DNA of 64,000 nucleotides from CAYJPV01 sp964372095 (GCA_964372095.1 CAYJPV010000013.1:1-64000); one strand, 5' to 3'; numbered from the stretch's first letter, positions 23,248 through 32,604 are shown. Numbers and translations are program-made. Notes: generated by a model from the sequence alone, not told the origin.

Positions 23248-24369
23248 ATGGAGCCCACGCCTCACGCGGCCTCTCCCGGGTCCGACACCCTGGGCACGAC
23301 GCTCTGGCGCTGGGTTGGACTGCTCGCTGCACTGACGGTCGTGTCGGTGCTGCACTACACGACCGACGCTGACCGCGCCTGGCTTCACAACATCTACCAA
23401 CGCCTCTACTACGCCCCCATCGTCATGGGCGCGTACTGGTTCGGGATACGCGGCGGACTGCTGACGGCCGTCGCGGCGGCGGTGGCCTACTATCCCCACA
23501 TTCTCCACACCTGGGGCGACAACGAACCCTACGCCGCGAGCCAGTACGTGGAGTTGGTGATCTTCCCCTGCGCGGGGCTGCTGGTTGGCGTGCTGGCCGA
23601 CTGGCAACGCAAGCTCACCGCCCAGTACCAGTCGGCAGCGGCGTCGCTCGAGCACGCCAATCGTGAATTGCGGGCATCGCACGAACACCTGCGGCGCGCC
23701 GATCGGATGTCGGCTCTTGGGGAGGTGGCTGCCGGACTGGCGCACGAGATCCGGAATCCGCTCGCTGGCATCAAAGGCGCCGTCGAGATTATCGGGTCGC
23801 GGGTCCAGCCGGGCACACCGGAAGCGGAGTTCGCCGGCATCGCTACCACCGAACTGCAGCGGCTCGACGCGCTGGTGGGTGAATTTCTGGCGTACGCGCG
23901 GCCGCGCGACCCCGAGTTCCGCCTGGCCAGCCTGAGTGACGTCGTCGATCACGTGGTGGCGCTGCTGACGCCGGAAGCCGAACGCGCCGGGGTCACCATC
24001 GTGCGCGACATTGCCGGACGACTGCCCGACGTGCGGATGGACCCCGAACAGATCCAGCAGGTGCTCTTCAACGTCGCCCTGAACGGCATCCAGGCGTCGC
24101 ACGCCGGTGACACGCTGACCATTCGTACGTCACACGGGCAGGGATGGGCGACGGTCGCGATCTCCGACCAGGGTCCCGGCGTCCCCGACGAACACCGCCA
24201 CCGCCTGTTCGATCCGTTCTTCACCACCAAGACGCACGGCACGGGGCTTGGCCTGGCCGTATCGCAGCGGATCACGTCGGCCCACGGCGGCCGCATCGAG
24301 TTCAGCGACGCCGCGCCCCACGGGGCCACCGTGACGGTCGCGCTGCCGGCGTCGCCGCTGCCGGAGTGA
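23248..24369 (+). CDS. membrane sensor histidine kinase
   Basis: The sensor of a two-component system. Three to four membrane segments occupy about residues 15-115. A short coiled coil (about 118-150) leads to the HisKA domain with the phospho-accepting His in GLAHEIRNPLAGIK (about 165). The ATPase domain is complete: N box QQVLFNVALNGIQA (about 270), G1 ISDQGPGVP, F box LFDPFFTTK and G2 GTGLGLAVS (about 330-338). The type resembles NtrB/ZraS-like kinases that pair with sigma-54 activators, and the next gene, 7 nt downstream, is exactly such a regulator. The signal is unknown; it is probably sensed in or near the membrane. Confidence 0.9.
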   Translation: MEPTPHAASPGSDTLGTTLWRWVGLLAALTVVSVLHYTTDADRAWLHNIYQRLYYAPIVMGAYWFGIRGGLLTAVAAAVAYYPHILHTWGDNEPYAASQYVELVIFPCAGLLVGVLADWQRKLTAQYQSAAASLEHANRELRASHEHLRRADRMSALGEVAAGLAHEIRNPLAGIKGAVEIIGSRVQPGTPEAEFAGIATTELQRLDALVGEFLAYARPRDPEFRLASLSDVVDHVVALLTPEAERAGVTIVRDIAGRLPDVRMDPEQIQQVLFNVALNGIQASHAGDTLTIRTSHGQGWATVAISDQGPGVPDEHRHRLFDPFFTTKTHGTGLGLAVSQRITSAHGGRIEFSDAAPHGATVTVALPASPLPE

Positions 24370-24376
24370 CGACGCC

Positions 24377-25744
24377 ATGGCCACCACACCAACGCTGCTG
24401 CTGATCGACGACGATGCCAGCCTGCGACGGGTGACGGAATACAACCTGAAAGACGACGGGTACGCGGTGATCACCGCCTGCGACGGACGCGAGGGCCTGG
24501 AGCGTTTCCGGGCCGAACGGATCGACCTCGTGCTGTCGGACGTGAGGATGCCCGAACTGGACGGGATGGACCTGCTGCCGCAACTGAAGGCGATGCAGCC
24601 CGACCTGCCCGTGATCATGCTGACCGCCCACGGCACGATCGCGGCGGCCGTGGAGGCCATGCGGCTGGGGGCCTTCGACTATCTGACCAAGCCGTTCACG
24701 CGCGATCAGCTGCGTGCCAGCGTACGCAAGGCGCTGGAGGTGGGGCGGCTGAAATCGGAGAATCGCCAGTTGCGGCAGATGGTGACCGAGCGGTTCTCGT
24801 TCGCATCGATGATTGCCGGATCGCGGGCCATGCGCGGTGTGACCGACACGGCCGCCCGCGTGGCGCAGAGTGACACCACGGTCCTGCTGCTGGGCGAGAG
24901 CGGCACAGGCAAAGAGCTGCTGGCCAAGGCCATCCACGTGCACAGCGGACGGGCGCGCGGGCCTTTCGTCACCCTCAATTGCGCGGCCATCCCCGAACAC
25001 CTCCTGGAGTCGGAGCTGTTCGGCCACAAGAGGGGCGCCTTCACGGGCGCGGTGGCCGACAAGGCGGGCAAGTTCGAGGCGGCGGATGGCGGCACGATCT
25101 TCCTCGACGAGATCGGCGACCTGCCGCTCGTGCTGCAGGCCAAGATCCTGCGAGTGCTTCAGGAACGGGAGATCGACAAGGTCGGCGACACGCGGCCCCA
25201 CACGGTGGACGTGCGGGTCGTGGCCGCGACCAACCGCGACCTCGAGAAGATGATTGCGGACGGGACGTTCCGCGAAGATTTGTACTACCGCCTGGCGGTT
25301 GTCTCCGTGCGTGTGCCTCCCCTGCGTGAACGGACGGACGACATTCCGCTCCTGGTCGAACACTTCCTCGCGAAACACGCCGCGCGGCTCAATCGTGCCG
25401 CTCCCATGGCCGACAAGGCCGTCTACTCCGCTCTCAATCTCTACGCGTGGCCGGGCAACATCCGGGAGCTCGAAAACGTCATCGAACGCGCGCTGGTGCT
25501 GGATCGCGACGGCGTCGTTGGCCTCGACGATCTGCCGGATCGGATTCACGCGCAGGCCCGTCGGTTCGGCAACGTCCGCGTGGAGTTGCCAGACGAAGGC
25601 GTCTCGCTCGAGGGCGTGGAACGTGATCTGATTGCGGCGGCGCTCGAGAAACACGGCGGGAACCAGACGCGCGCGGCGGCGTATCTGGACATCACCCGCA
25701 GCGCGTTGTTGTACCGGATGCAGAAGTACGGGCTGGGGGGCTAG
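24377..25744 (+). CDS. sigma-54-dependent response regulator (NtrC type)
   Basis: An enhancer-binding transcription activator of 455 residues. The receiver domain (about 1-120) carries LLIDDDAS and the phosphorylated Asp in LVLSDVRMPE (about 56). The AAA+ domain (about 145-385) has Walker A GESGTGKE, the sigma-54-contacting GAFTGA loop (about 222) and Walker B GGTIFLDEIGDLP. The C-terminal Fis-type HTH (about 415-452) reads ALEKHGGNQTRAAAYLDITRS. It is co-transcribed with the kinase (7-nt gap) and would switch on sigma-54 promoters; the targets cannot be identified from this window. The stop codon is within a GAGGCTA repeat. Confidence 0.95.
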   Translation: MATTPTLLLIDDDASLRRVTEYNLKDDGYAVITACDGREGLERFRAERIDLVLSDVRMPELDGMDLLPQLKAMQPDLPVIMLTAHGTIAAAVEAMRLGAFDYLTKPFTRDQLRASVRKALEVGRLKSENRQLRQMVTERFSFASMIAGSRAMRGVTDTAARVAQSDTTVLLLGESGTGKELLAKAIHVHSGRARGPFVTLNCAAIPEHLLESELFGHKRGAFTGAVADKAGKFEAADGGTIFLDEIGDLPLVLQAKILRVLQEREIDKVGDTRPHTVDVRVVAATNRDLEKMIADGTFREDLYYRLAVVSVRVPPLRERTDDIPLLVEHFLAKHAARLNRAAPMADKAVYSALNLYAWPGNIRELENVIERALVLDRDGVVGLDDLPDRIHAQARRFGNVRVELPDEGVSLEGVERDLIAAALEKHGGNQTRAAAYLDITRSALLYRMQKYGLGG

Positions 25745-25760
25745 AGGCTAGAGGCTAGGG
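25740..25760. repeat. heptamer repeat, GAGGCTA class
   Basis: Three copies of GGCTAGA. The NtrC-type regulator's TAG stop is in the first unit. Confidence 0.85.
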
Positions 25761-25775
25761 AACGGGGGTTGGCCG

Positions 25776-25820
25776 ATGCGTCGCTTCGCCATGCCGATGG
25801 TCCTGCTGGTGGGTGCGTGA
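25776..25820 (+). CDS. possible 14-codon leader peptide
   Basis: ATG to TGA encodes MRRFAMPMVLLVGA. Its stop overlaps the ATG of the next gene (TGATG), which would allow coupled translation. The sequence is almost the same as the first codons of the TPR gene at 26755 (MRRFAMTVVLLVL), so it could equally be a truncated duplicate of that gene start or a shared repeat. No experimental-type evidence can be read from the sequence. Confidence 0.3.
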   Translation: MRRFAMPMVLLVGA

Positions 25821-26713
25821 TGACACGCCGAAAGGGTACCGCGTGGGTGGTGTCGGCCGGCGTGTTCGCCACGGTTCTCGGCGCGGTCGCGTTTGCCGCG
25901 CAGGACCAGCGAACGGTGTTCTCGAGCCGCGTGGAAGTGGTGCGCGTGGATGCGCTGGTCACGCAGGATAAGAAAGCCGTCTTGAATCTGACGGCAGCCG
26001 ACTTCCAGGTGACCGACAACGGCGCGCCGCAAGAGGTCGAACTGGTCAGCTTCGACCAGATCCCGCTCAACGTCGTCATTGTCCTCGACCTGAGCTCGAG
26101 CCTGACAGGCGAGCGGCTGGCCCAGTTGCGGACGGCGAGCGCGTCGCTGGCGGGAGTACTCAAGAAGGAGGACCAGGCGGCACTGGTGACGTTTACGGAG
26201 ACCGTCACGCTCAAGTCCGGCCTGACGGCGAACCTCGACACCGTGCGAGCGGCCATCGATGCGACGAGCCCGCCGGACGGTCAGCGGCCAACAGCCCTGG
26301 TGGATGCGCTGTTTGCCGGCGTGGTGACGGCCGAATCCGACGTCGGCCGTGCGCTGGTCGTCGTCTTCAGTGACGGCGTCGACACCGGAAGCTGGCTGCG
26401 CGAAGAAGGCGTGCTCGACGTGGCGAAACGGTCGGACGCGGTCGTCTATGCCGTCACGACACTTCACGAAGGGCGAGGGGAATTCCTGTCTCACGTCGTG
26501 GAGGCGACAGGCGGGTCGCTGACGGAAGTCGAATCCAAAGACGACATCGGCGCCGCCTTTCTTCAGGTTCTGGACGAGTTCCGGCAGCGTTACCTGATCA
26601 GCTACACGCCGCGCGGTGTTGCCAGGGACGGCTGGCACGCCGTCAGCGTGCGTGTGAAAAGCCGCGGCGGCCTGAAGGTGAAAGCCAGGCCAGGGTACTG
26701 GGGCGGGCAGTAG
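25820..26713 (+). CDS. secreted VWFA-related protein, acidobacterial type
   Basis: A 297-residue exported protein with a von Willebrand A-like domain of the type common in Acidobacteria (VWFA-related, TIGR03436-like). A signal peptide covers about 1-28. A beta-rich segment (VEVVRVDALVTQDKKAV, FQVTDNGAPQEVELVSF) is followed by the A domain with the metal-site motif VIVLDLSSSLTGE (about 78-90, DxSxS) and the later VVVFSDGVDTG (about 175-185). It ends with YLISYTPR and RPGYWG, as usual for this group. The role is probably protein binding at the cell envelope. ATG 25820 overlaps the stop of the 14-codon frame. Confidence 0.85.
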   Translation: MTRRKGTAWVVSAGVFATVLGAVAFAAQDQRTVFSSRVEVVRVDALVTQDKKAVLNLTAADFQVTDNGAPQEVELVSFDQIPLNVVIVLDLSSSLTGERLAQLRTASASLAGVLKKEDQAALVTFTETVTLKSGLTANLDTVRAAIDATSPPDGQRPTALVDALFAGVVTAESDVGRALVVVFSDGVDTGSWLREEGVLDVAKRSDAVVYAVTTLHEGRGEFLSHVVEATGGSLTEVESKDDIGAAFLQVLDEFRQRYLISYTPRGVARDGWHAVSVRVKSRGGLKVKARPGYWGGQ

Positions 26714-26754
26714 CCGGCGCGCGTCCCGGGCTACGCGCGAGGGGAGGCTTGCCG

Positions 26755-28023
26755 ATGCGTCGCTTCGCCATGACGGTGGTGCTGCTGGTGCTGATAGCGT
26801 GGCCGGGGGCTGCCCGATCCGCCGCAGAGCCTGAGTGGCTGGTGCGGCTCAAGGCCTGGAGTCGGGCCGTCATGCAGCACGAGCCGGGGCGACTGGATCC
26901 AGCCGTTGTGGAACTGGCCGGGTGGACGGCCTACAGCGTGCACGGGGTCGTGGCGGATTTCTTGTCGGCGCATCCCGATCTGAAACAGAAACGGCCGCTG
27001 GAGGTGGAGGTCACGCCCGGCCGGCCGTACACCAAGAAGACCATTGCCGACGTGGACGCCCGGTCAGTCGAGGTGTTCCAGAACCACGCGGGCGGCACAA
27101 ACGGGATCCTCCGGCGAGCCGCCATGCTCCACGCCGATGTCGCGCTGCTGGCGCCGCTCGACCGGAGCCAGACGTCAGGCATCGCCGACACGATGAGAGT
27201 GGTGGACGGCCGGGTGGTCGAAGTGGTCGGGCTGTCAGCTCACTGGGCCGCCGGCCTCTCGCTGCTGGATGCCATCGAGCCCGCGCCGCGAGACGATCCC
27301 TGGGTGCACCTCTGGTACTACGCCCTGGCGATCGAGTTCCTCGAGGGCGGCAATCTGGCAGCCGCCAAGCCCCACATGGAACATGCCCTCAAGATCCTCC
27401 CGGATGACGCACGGGCGCAGTTTGCCAGCGGGTTCTACCATCAGGCTGCTGGCGCGCCGTCGGCACAGGCGGCATACCGCGCGCAGAAGCGCCTGGCGCA
27501 GAGAACAAAGACTCGCAGTCCGGGCATTGAAGATGCCGAGTCGAACTGGAAGGCGGCCGAACGCCGGTTTCGGCGGGCACTCGCGCTCGAACCCGGGTTC
27601 GTCGAGGCCCGGATTCGGCTTGGTGAGACCCTGCTGAATCTCGACCACCCAGACGAGGCGGCAGTGCACCTGCGTCAGGCGGCGGCTGGTGCAGGGCACC
27701 CGGTGTTGGACTACCTGGCTCAGATGCTGTTGGGCGCCGCCGAAGAGAGGCTGGGGCACCGGCAATCGGCAGCGGCCTGTTACGGGCGGGCGGCGGCGCT
27801 CTTCCCGGAAGCCAGATCCCCTCACTTCGCCATGGCCGCGCTGGACCGGCGGGCCGGTTCGCACCTCGACGCGTGGAGGCAACTCGCGCGAGTGGCGTCA
27901 CCGCCCGTACCTGTGCAGTTCGATGCGGATCCGTGGTGGACCTTCACGCGATGGCATGCGAGACCCGCCAAGACACTCCTTGCCGAACTACGCGCGCTCA
28001 TGGCGGCGGAGATCGTGCGCTGA
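26755..28023 (+). CDS. secreted TPR-repeat protein
   Basis: A 422-residue exported protein. The signal peptide spans about 1-26. At least three TPR-like helix pairs are seen: the stretch beginning DPWVHLWYYALAIEFLEG (about 180), AERRFRRALALEPGFVEARIRLGETL (about 262-287) and AAACYGRAAALFPEARSPHFAMAAL (about 335-360). No enzyme motif. It probably acts as a scaffold in the periplasm. GGGGAGG lies 7 nt before ATG 26755. It follows the VWFA protein by 41 nt, and the pair is a recurrent type of arrangement in Acidobacteria by general knowledge; a link to the two-component genes upstream is inference. Confidence 0.75.
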   Translation: MRRFAMTVVLLVLIAWPGAARSAAEPEWLVRLKAWSRAVMQHEPGRLDPAVVELAGWTAYSVHGVVADFLSAHPDLKQKRPLEVEVTPGRPYTKKTIADVDARSVEVFQNHAGGTNGILRRAAMLHADVALLAPLDRSQTSGIADTMRVVDGRVVEVVGLSAHWAAGLSLLDAIEPAPRDDPWVHLWYYALAIEFLEGGNLAAAKPHMEHALKILPDDARAQFASGFYHQAAGAPSAQAAYRAQKRLAQRTKTRSPGIEDAESNWKAAERRFRRALALEPGFVEARIRLGETLLNLDHPDEAAVHLRQAAAGAGHPVLDYLAQMLLGAAEERLGHRQSAAACYGRAAALFPEARSPHFAMAALDRRAGSHLDAWRQLARVASPPVPVQFDADPWWTFTRWHARPAKTLLAELRALMAAEIVR

Positions 28024-28144
28024 CACACGAGGAGTCCCGCCGGTTCTCGTCCCCGCCTGTGCCGTTCTGAACAGACCGCGGCAAACGACCGCGACTACAG
28101 TCGATGTACTGCGGGAATGATGAACTGGTGGCGGTAGCCGTCCG

Positions 28145-28196
28145 TTTTCAGACAGGGTGTTCGCCTGCCAGCGCCGCTGTGCGGTCCGAAACACCC
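28145..28196 (+). promoter_or_regulatory. shared motif and stem before the copper island
   Basis: TTTTCAGACA (28145-28154) recurs as an inverted pair before the TolC-type gene of the same island (31149-31182). It is followed by GGGTGTT (28155-28161), which can pair with AACACCC (28190-28196). A possible operator or leader; nothing else is recognised in the 301-bp gap 28024-28324. Confidence 0.25.
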
Positions 28197-28324
28197 GAAA
28201 GTCCACCTCAATCTCGGCACCACGCTCAGCTGCCCAACTGGCTTGTGCCTTGCAGTGTTTATACGTGCGGTAGGCAGATCACTTGTACGGCGAGCAAAAC
28301 AACAGTCCATCCAAGGAGACAATG

Positions 28325-28768
28325 ATGAAACTCAGCAGATTCGTGATAGCGGTCGTGAGCGGTTGCGCGGCGGTGGTCCTGTCGGCGGCGCCGGGTATTG
28401 CCGGACAGATGACACAGGCCCACCAGCACGCAGCCGAGGCGAAACCCCAGGCCGGGACGGCCACCGACATGGCTGCGAAGTGCCAGGCCATGATGGCGGA
28501 CCACGAGAAGATGATGGCGGAGATGAAGGCCGCCGAAGTGAGGCTCGACGATCTCGTCGGCAAGATGAACGCCGCGTCCGGTCTGGAGAAGGCGAATGCC
28601 ACCGCGGTCGTGGTCAACGAGCTGGTCGCCCAGCGCCGGACGGTGCAGGACGGCATGATGAAGCGGCAACACGGGATGATGGCCCACATGATGGAGCACT
28701 CGCAGGCCGGCAAGGACTCCATGGCCATGTGCCCCATGATGAAACAGATGGGCGGCATGAAGCACTAG
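28325..28768 (+). CDS. Met/His-rich periplasmic protein, probably metal binding
   Basis: A small exported protein (147 residues) with no named family. After a signal peptide (about 1-26) the mature part is rich in Met and His: HQHAAEAKP, KCQAMMADHEKMMAEMKA, MMKRQHGMMAHMMEHSQAG, and it ends MCPMMKQMGGMKH. The middle is a helical stretch. Met and His clusters like these bind Cu(I)/Ag(I) in proteins such as CopC, PcoE and CusF by general knowledge. Being the first gene of the copper island, it may buffer or carry copper in the periplasm. AAGGAG lies 6 nt before ATG 28325; ATG 28322 is also possible but too close to it. Confidence 0.6.
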   Translation: MKLSRFVIAVVSGCAAVVLSAAPGIAGQMTQAHQHAAEAKPQAGTATDMAAKCQAMMADHEKMMAEMKAAEVRLDDLVGKMNAASGLEKANATAVVVNELVAQRRTVQDGMMKRQHGMMAHMMEHSQAGKDSMAMCPMMKQMGGMKH

Positions 28769-28888
28769 ACAGCCGACCGAATCCGGCGGATATCCCTCTC
28801 ATCTCCAATCCGTTCTCGAGGCAACCCGGACCGCGCGCAGGCGGGCACGTCGCCCGCCTGCGCGGACGCGCAGACACGTGAGGCCCCC

Positions 28889-31090
28889 ATGTCGCACAAC
28901 CATTCAACGTCGCCCACGGCTGCGGCGGCGCCGGCCCCGTCTGCTCAGCCGGCACCCGGCACGAACGCGACCGAGTACACGTGCCCGATGCATCCCGAGA
29001 TTGTGCGTGATGGCCCGGGGAGCTGCCCCATCTGCGGGATGGCGCTCGAGCCCCGCACGGTCACAGCACCGGACGAGAACGAAGAGAACCCCGAACTGGT
29101 GGACATGACCAGGCGTTTCTGGGTCAGCACCGCGCTCACCGTCCCGCTGGTCGTGATCGCGATGGCCCACGATCTTCCCGGGCAGTTCCTGTCGCACATG
29201 GCCGCGCCGGCTGCCCTTCGGTGGGTGGAAGTTGCCCTCGCCACCCCTGTGGTGCTGTGGGGCGGCTGGCCGTTCTTCGTCCGTGCCTGGCAGTCGCTCG
29301 TCTTCCGAAGCCTGAACATGTTCACGCTCATCGGCCTGGGCGTGTCGGTGGCATTCGTCTTCAGTCTGATCGCCACCCTGTTTCCTGGTGTGTTCCCAGC
29401 CACGTTCCACAACGACGACGGTCTTGTGGCCGTCTACTTCGAAGCCGCCGCGGCCATCGTTGCGCTGGTGCTCCTCGGGCAGGTCCTGGAACTGCGGGCT
29501 CGTAGCCGCACCGGCTCCGCGATTCGCGCATTGCTCGGCCTCGTCCCGAAACACGCGCGTCGAGTGACGGCCGACGGACAGGAACAGGATGTGCCGCTCG
29601 AGCAGGTCCAGGCCGGCGATCTGCTGCGTGTCCGGCCCGGCGAAAAGGTCCCGGTGGACGGCGTCGTCACCGAGGGAACGAGCGCGGTGGACGAATCGAT
29701 GGTGACCGGTGAACCGATGCCGGTCGAGAAGGGTCCGGGCGCGCGCGTCATCGGCGCCACGATGAACGCAACCGGCAGTTTCATCATGCGCGCCGAGCGA
29801 GTGGGTGCCGACACCCTGCTCTCGCAGATCGTGCGCATGGTCGGCGAGGCGCAACGAAGCCGCGCGCCCGTCCAGCGCCTGGCAGACACCGTGTCGGGCT
29901 ACTTCGTCCCCGCCGTGGTGGCGGTCGCGATCCTGGCGTTCGTCGCCTGGGCGCTGGTTGGGCCGGAGCCGCGAATGGCCCACGGCCTCGTCGCGGCGGT
30001 GTCCGTCCTGATCATTGCGTGTCCGTGCGCCCTCGGCCTTGCGACGCCGATCTCGATCATGGTCGCGACTGGAAAGGGCGCAAGCGTGGGGGTGCTGTTC
30101 CGGAACGCGGAGGCGATCGAGGTGCTCCGCAAGGTAGACACCCTTGTGGTGGACAAGACGGGCACGCTGACGGAAGGCAAACCGGCACTCGTGGAGGTCG
30201 TCAGCGCGCCAGGCCAGGATGAAGCCGCCGTGCTGCGGATGGCCGCCAGCCTGGAGCAAGGCAGCGAACACCCGCTGGCGAGCGCGATCGTGGCAGGGGC
30301 TGCAGCGCGAAGCGTGGACTTGCTGAAGCCTGCCGGCTTCCAGGCTGTCAGCGGCAAGGGCGTGACGGGAACCGTCGAGGGCCATGCCGTGACGCTCGGC
30401 AATCTCGCGCTGCTGCAGCAACTGAATGTCGATCCCGGCCCGCTTGCGGCGCGTGCCGAAGACCTGCGGGCCGATGGACAGACGGTGATGTTCCTGGCCG
30501 TCGACGCCAGGCCGGCAGGCCTGCTGGCGGTCGCGGACCCGATCAAGCCCACGACGGTCGAAGCGATCAAGCAACTGCACGCCGAGGGTGTGAAGATCGT
30601 GATGCTCACGGGAGACAACCGCACGACGGCGCAGGCGGTGGCCCGCCGGCTCGGAATCGATGATGTCGTGGCGGACGTGCTTCCCGACCAGAAGGCGGAC
30701 GCGATCAGACGGCTCCAGGCGGACGGGAAGTTCGTCGCGATGGCGGGCGACGGCATCAACGACGCACCGGCCCTTGCGCAGGCGCAGGTCGGGATCGCGA
30801 TGGGTACCGGCACCGACGTGGCCATGGAGAGCGCCGGCGTGACGCTCGTGAAGGGCGATCTGACCGGCATCGTCCGGGCCAGGCGGCTCAGCCGGGCCAC
30901 CATGGCGAACATCAAGCAGAATCTGTTCTTCGCGTTCGTGTACAACGCGCTGGGCGTTCCGCTGGCGGCGGGCGTGCTGTACCCCTTCCTGGACATGCTT
31001 CTGAGCCCGATGGTCGCCGCCGCCGCGATGAGCTTCAGCTCGGTCTCGGTGATTGCGAACGCCCTGCGGCTGCGGAACGCGCGCGTCTAG
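28889..31090 (+). CDS. copper-translocating P1B-type ATPase
   Basis: An inner-membrane pump that exports Cu(I)/Ag(I) from the cytoplasm (EC 7.2.2.8). The N-terminus (about 30-55) carries a small metal-binding module with CPMHPEI and CPICGM instead of the usual ferredoxin-like HMA domain. The P-type core follows: TGEP in the actuator, the CPC membrane metal site in ACPCALGLATP (about 380), phosphorylated Asp in DKTGTLTEGKP (about 423), SEHPLAS, MLTGDN and GDGINDAPAL (about 630). The last helix motif MSFSSVSVIANALRL fits Cu-specific P1B-1 pumps. It follows the Met-rich gene by 120 nt in the same direction. Confidence 0.9.
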   Translation: MSHNHSTSPTAAAAPAPSAQPAPGTNATEYTCPMHPEIVRDGPGSCPICGMALEPRTVTAPDENEENPELVDMTRRFWVSTALTVPLVVIAMAHDLPGQFLSHMAAPAALRWVEVALATPVVLWGGWPFFVRAWQSLVFRSLNMFTLIGLGVSVAFVFSLIATLFPGVFPATFHNDDGLVAVYFEAAAAIVALVLLGQVLELRARSRTGSAIRALLGLVPKHARRVTADGQEQDVPLEQVQAGDLLRVRPGEKVPVDGVVTEGTSAVDESMVTGEPMPVEKGPGARVIGATMNATGSFIMRAERVGADTLLSQIVRMVGEAQRSRAPVQRLADTVSGYFVPAVVAVAILAFVAWALVGPEPRMAHGLVAAVSVLIIACPCALGLATPISIMVATGKGASVGVLFRNAEAIEVLRKVDTLVVDKTGTLTEGKPALVEVVSAPGQDEAAVLRMAASLEQGSEHPLASAIVAGAAARSVDLLKPAGFQAVSGKGVTGTVEGHAVTLGNLALLQQLNVDPGPLAARAEDLRADGQTVMFLAVDARPAGLLAVADPIKPTTVEAIKQLHAEGVKIVMLTGDNRTTAQAVARRLGIDDVVADVLPDQKADAIRRLQADGKFVAMAGDGINDAPALAQAQVGIAMGTGTDVAMESAGVTLVKGDLTGIVRARRLSRATMANIKQNLFFAFVYNALGVPLAAGVLYPFLDMLLSPMVAAAAMSFSSVSVIANALRLRNARV

Positions 31091-31148
31091 TCAAGGCCCG
31101 GGCTTCAGGAACCAGGTTCAGCGCCGGCGCCCGATCACCCCGTGGCTG

Positions 31149-31182
31149 TTTTCAGACACCGGGCAGCCGCACCGTCTGAAAA
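31149..31182. promoter_or_regulatory. TTTTCAGAC inverted repeat before the TolC-type gene
   Basis: TTTTCAGAC (31149-31157) and GTCTGAAAA (31174-31182) form a 9-bp perfect inverted repeat with a 16-nt centre. Placed 108 nt before the start codon and related to the motif at 28145, it could be a regulator site or a terminator of the ATPase gene. Confidence 0.35.
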
Positions 31183-31290
31183 GGCACGGACCCCTCCAAT
31201 CCAGTCGTGCGAACACGGGCGAATGTCAGGCAGAATGGCCGATCCGCATGCCGCCGCGGATGGCCCGGCCCTTGCTCTACAGACAGTGTG

Positions 31291-32604
31291 ATGCCCGGTA
31301 GACCCGCTGATTCGCATGCTGTTGGAAGGGGCGTGGCACGTGCCGTGACGTTGCTGCTGCTGGCAACGCCGGCTGCTGCTCAGCCGATCCAGCCTCCCGA
31401 CGCGCCGCCGGTTGAACAACTGGTCGAGCGTGCGCTGGCACGGGCGCCCTCCCTGGCGGCCCAACGCGCGCGCCTCGAATCCGTCACGGTCAGCGTCCGG
31501 GCGGCTGATGCCTTGCCCGATCCCATGGTCGAGTTCGAATACCGTGCGGGCGGGTTCCCCCGGTACACGATCGGGTCGGACCCGGGATCCATGCTCGGCG
31601 CGTCCATCCGCCAGGACCTGCTAAGCAAGGGACGACGCACCGCACGGCGCGAAACGGCGCAGGCCGGCGTCGGCCTCAGCCGCGCGGAACTGGACGCACG
31701 CGTGGCCACGATTGCCGCTGCCGTGCGAGAGCGGTACGCGCGCCTCTATCTGATCGATCGCGAAGCCGACACCCTGGCGGACGCGCGGCAGTTGCTGCGC
31801 CTGCTCGAGGCGACCGCGTCGGCGCGTTACGCCGCCGGGGATGCCGACCAGGCCAGCGTGCTGCGCGTCCAGCTCGAACAGTCGCGACTTGGCGAGCGCG
31901 CGTCCGACCTGGCGTCCGAACGGCTCATTGTCGTTGCCGAGATGAACCGGTTGCTGGACGACGAGACGGGCGCGCCGATCGGCCGGGTGCGCGAATTGCC
32001 GGCAGCAGACGAATCGGCGACGGGCACTCAAGGCGCAGCCGTCAGCGCGGCACTCGCGCACGCGCCAGAACTGATCGTCAAGCGGGCGGGGGTCGAGGTG
32101 GCTGGCAAGCGCGTGAACGAAGCGCGCCAGGAACTGGGCCGCGCGTGGAGCGTCGGGGGCGGGCTCTTCTGGCAGGGCGGCCTCGACCGTATGGCGGTCT
32201 TCAATGTCGGCATCGAACTCCCGTTCTGGAAAGACCGCAAACAGAAGCCGCTGATTGCCGCCGCCGAGCGCGACCTCGACGCGTTGCGTGCCGACGAAGC
32301 GGATGCCGCAGCCGCCATCCGGGCTGAGGTCACCCGACTGCTCACCATCGCGCGAACCGGCGCCGAGCAGATCGAACGTTACCGTTCCGCCATCATGCCG
32401 CAATCCACGGCCGCCCTGGATGCCACGAGGTCCAGCTACCTCGCCGGCCGCGGCGACTTCGTGGCGGTCCTCGACGAGTTCCGCCGGTGGATCGACGTCC
32501 GTGTCGGCCTCGCGCAGCGGGAGACGGATCGTTACGTGGCCCTGGTGCAACTGGCGGCGCTGACGGCGACGGCAGGTACGTGGCAAGTAGGAAGTAGTCA
32601 GTAG
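31291..32604 (+). CDS. TolC-family outer-membrane efflux protein (CusC/CzcC type)
   Basis: The outer-membrane channel of a metal RND pump. A signal peptide (about 1-32, ending ATPAAAQP) is followed by two long helical-barrel repeats: VEQLVERALARAPSLAAQRARLESV opens the first (about 40) and VSAALAHAPELIVKRAGVEVAGKRV the second (about 250). Length (437) fits the family. The start is placed at ATG 31291, since the frame upstream to 31207 lacks a signal. The last residues (WQVGSSQ) and the TAG stop come from a heptamer repeat, so the natural C-terminus was probably longer or different. The adaptor and pump genes follow. Confidence 0.85.
   Translation: MPGRPADSHAVGRGVARAVTLLLLATPAAAQPIQPPDAPPVEQLVERALARAPSLAAQRARLESVTVSVRAADALPDPMVEFEYRAGGFPRYTIGSDPGSMLGASIRQDLLSKGRRTARRETAQAGVGLSRAELDARVATIAAAVRERYARLYLIDREADTLADARQLLRLLEATASARYAAGDADQASVLRVQLEQSRLGERASDLASERLIVVAEMNRLLDDETGAPIGRVRELPAADESATGTQGAAVSAALAHAPELIVKRAGVEVAGKRVNEARQELGRAWSVGGGLFWQGGLDRMAVFNVGIELPFWKDRKQKPLIAAAERDLDALRADEADAAAAIRAEVTRLLTIARTGAEQIERYRSAIMPQSTAALDATRSSYLAGRGDFVAVLDEFRRWIDVRVGLAQRETDRYVALVQLAALTATAGTWQVGSSQ

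Noticed and set aside
28325..28768. Calling the Met/His-rich protein CusF or CopC
   Set aside because: Neither the small OB-fold of CusF nor the HxxxP pattern of CopC is visible; only the composition points to copper.
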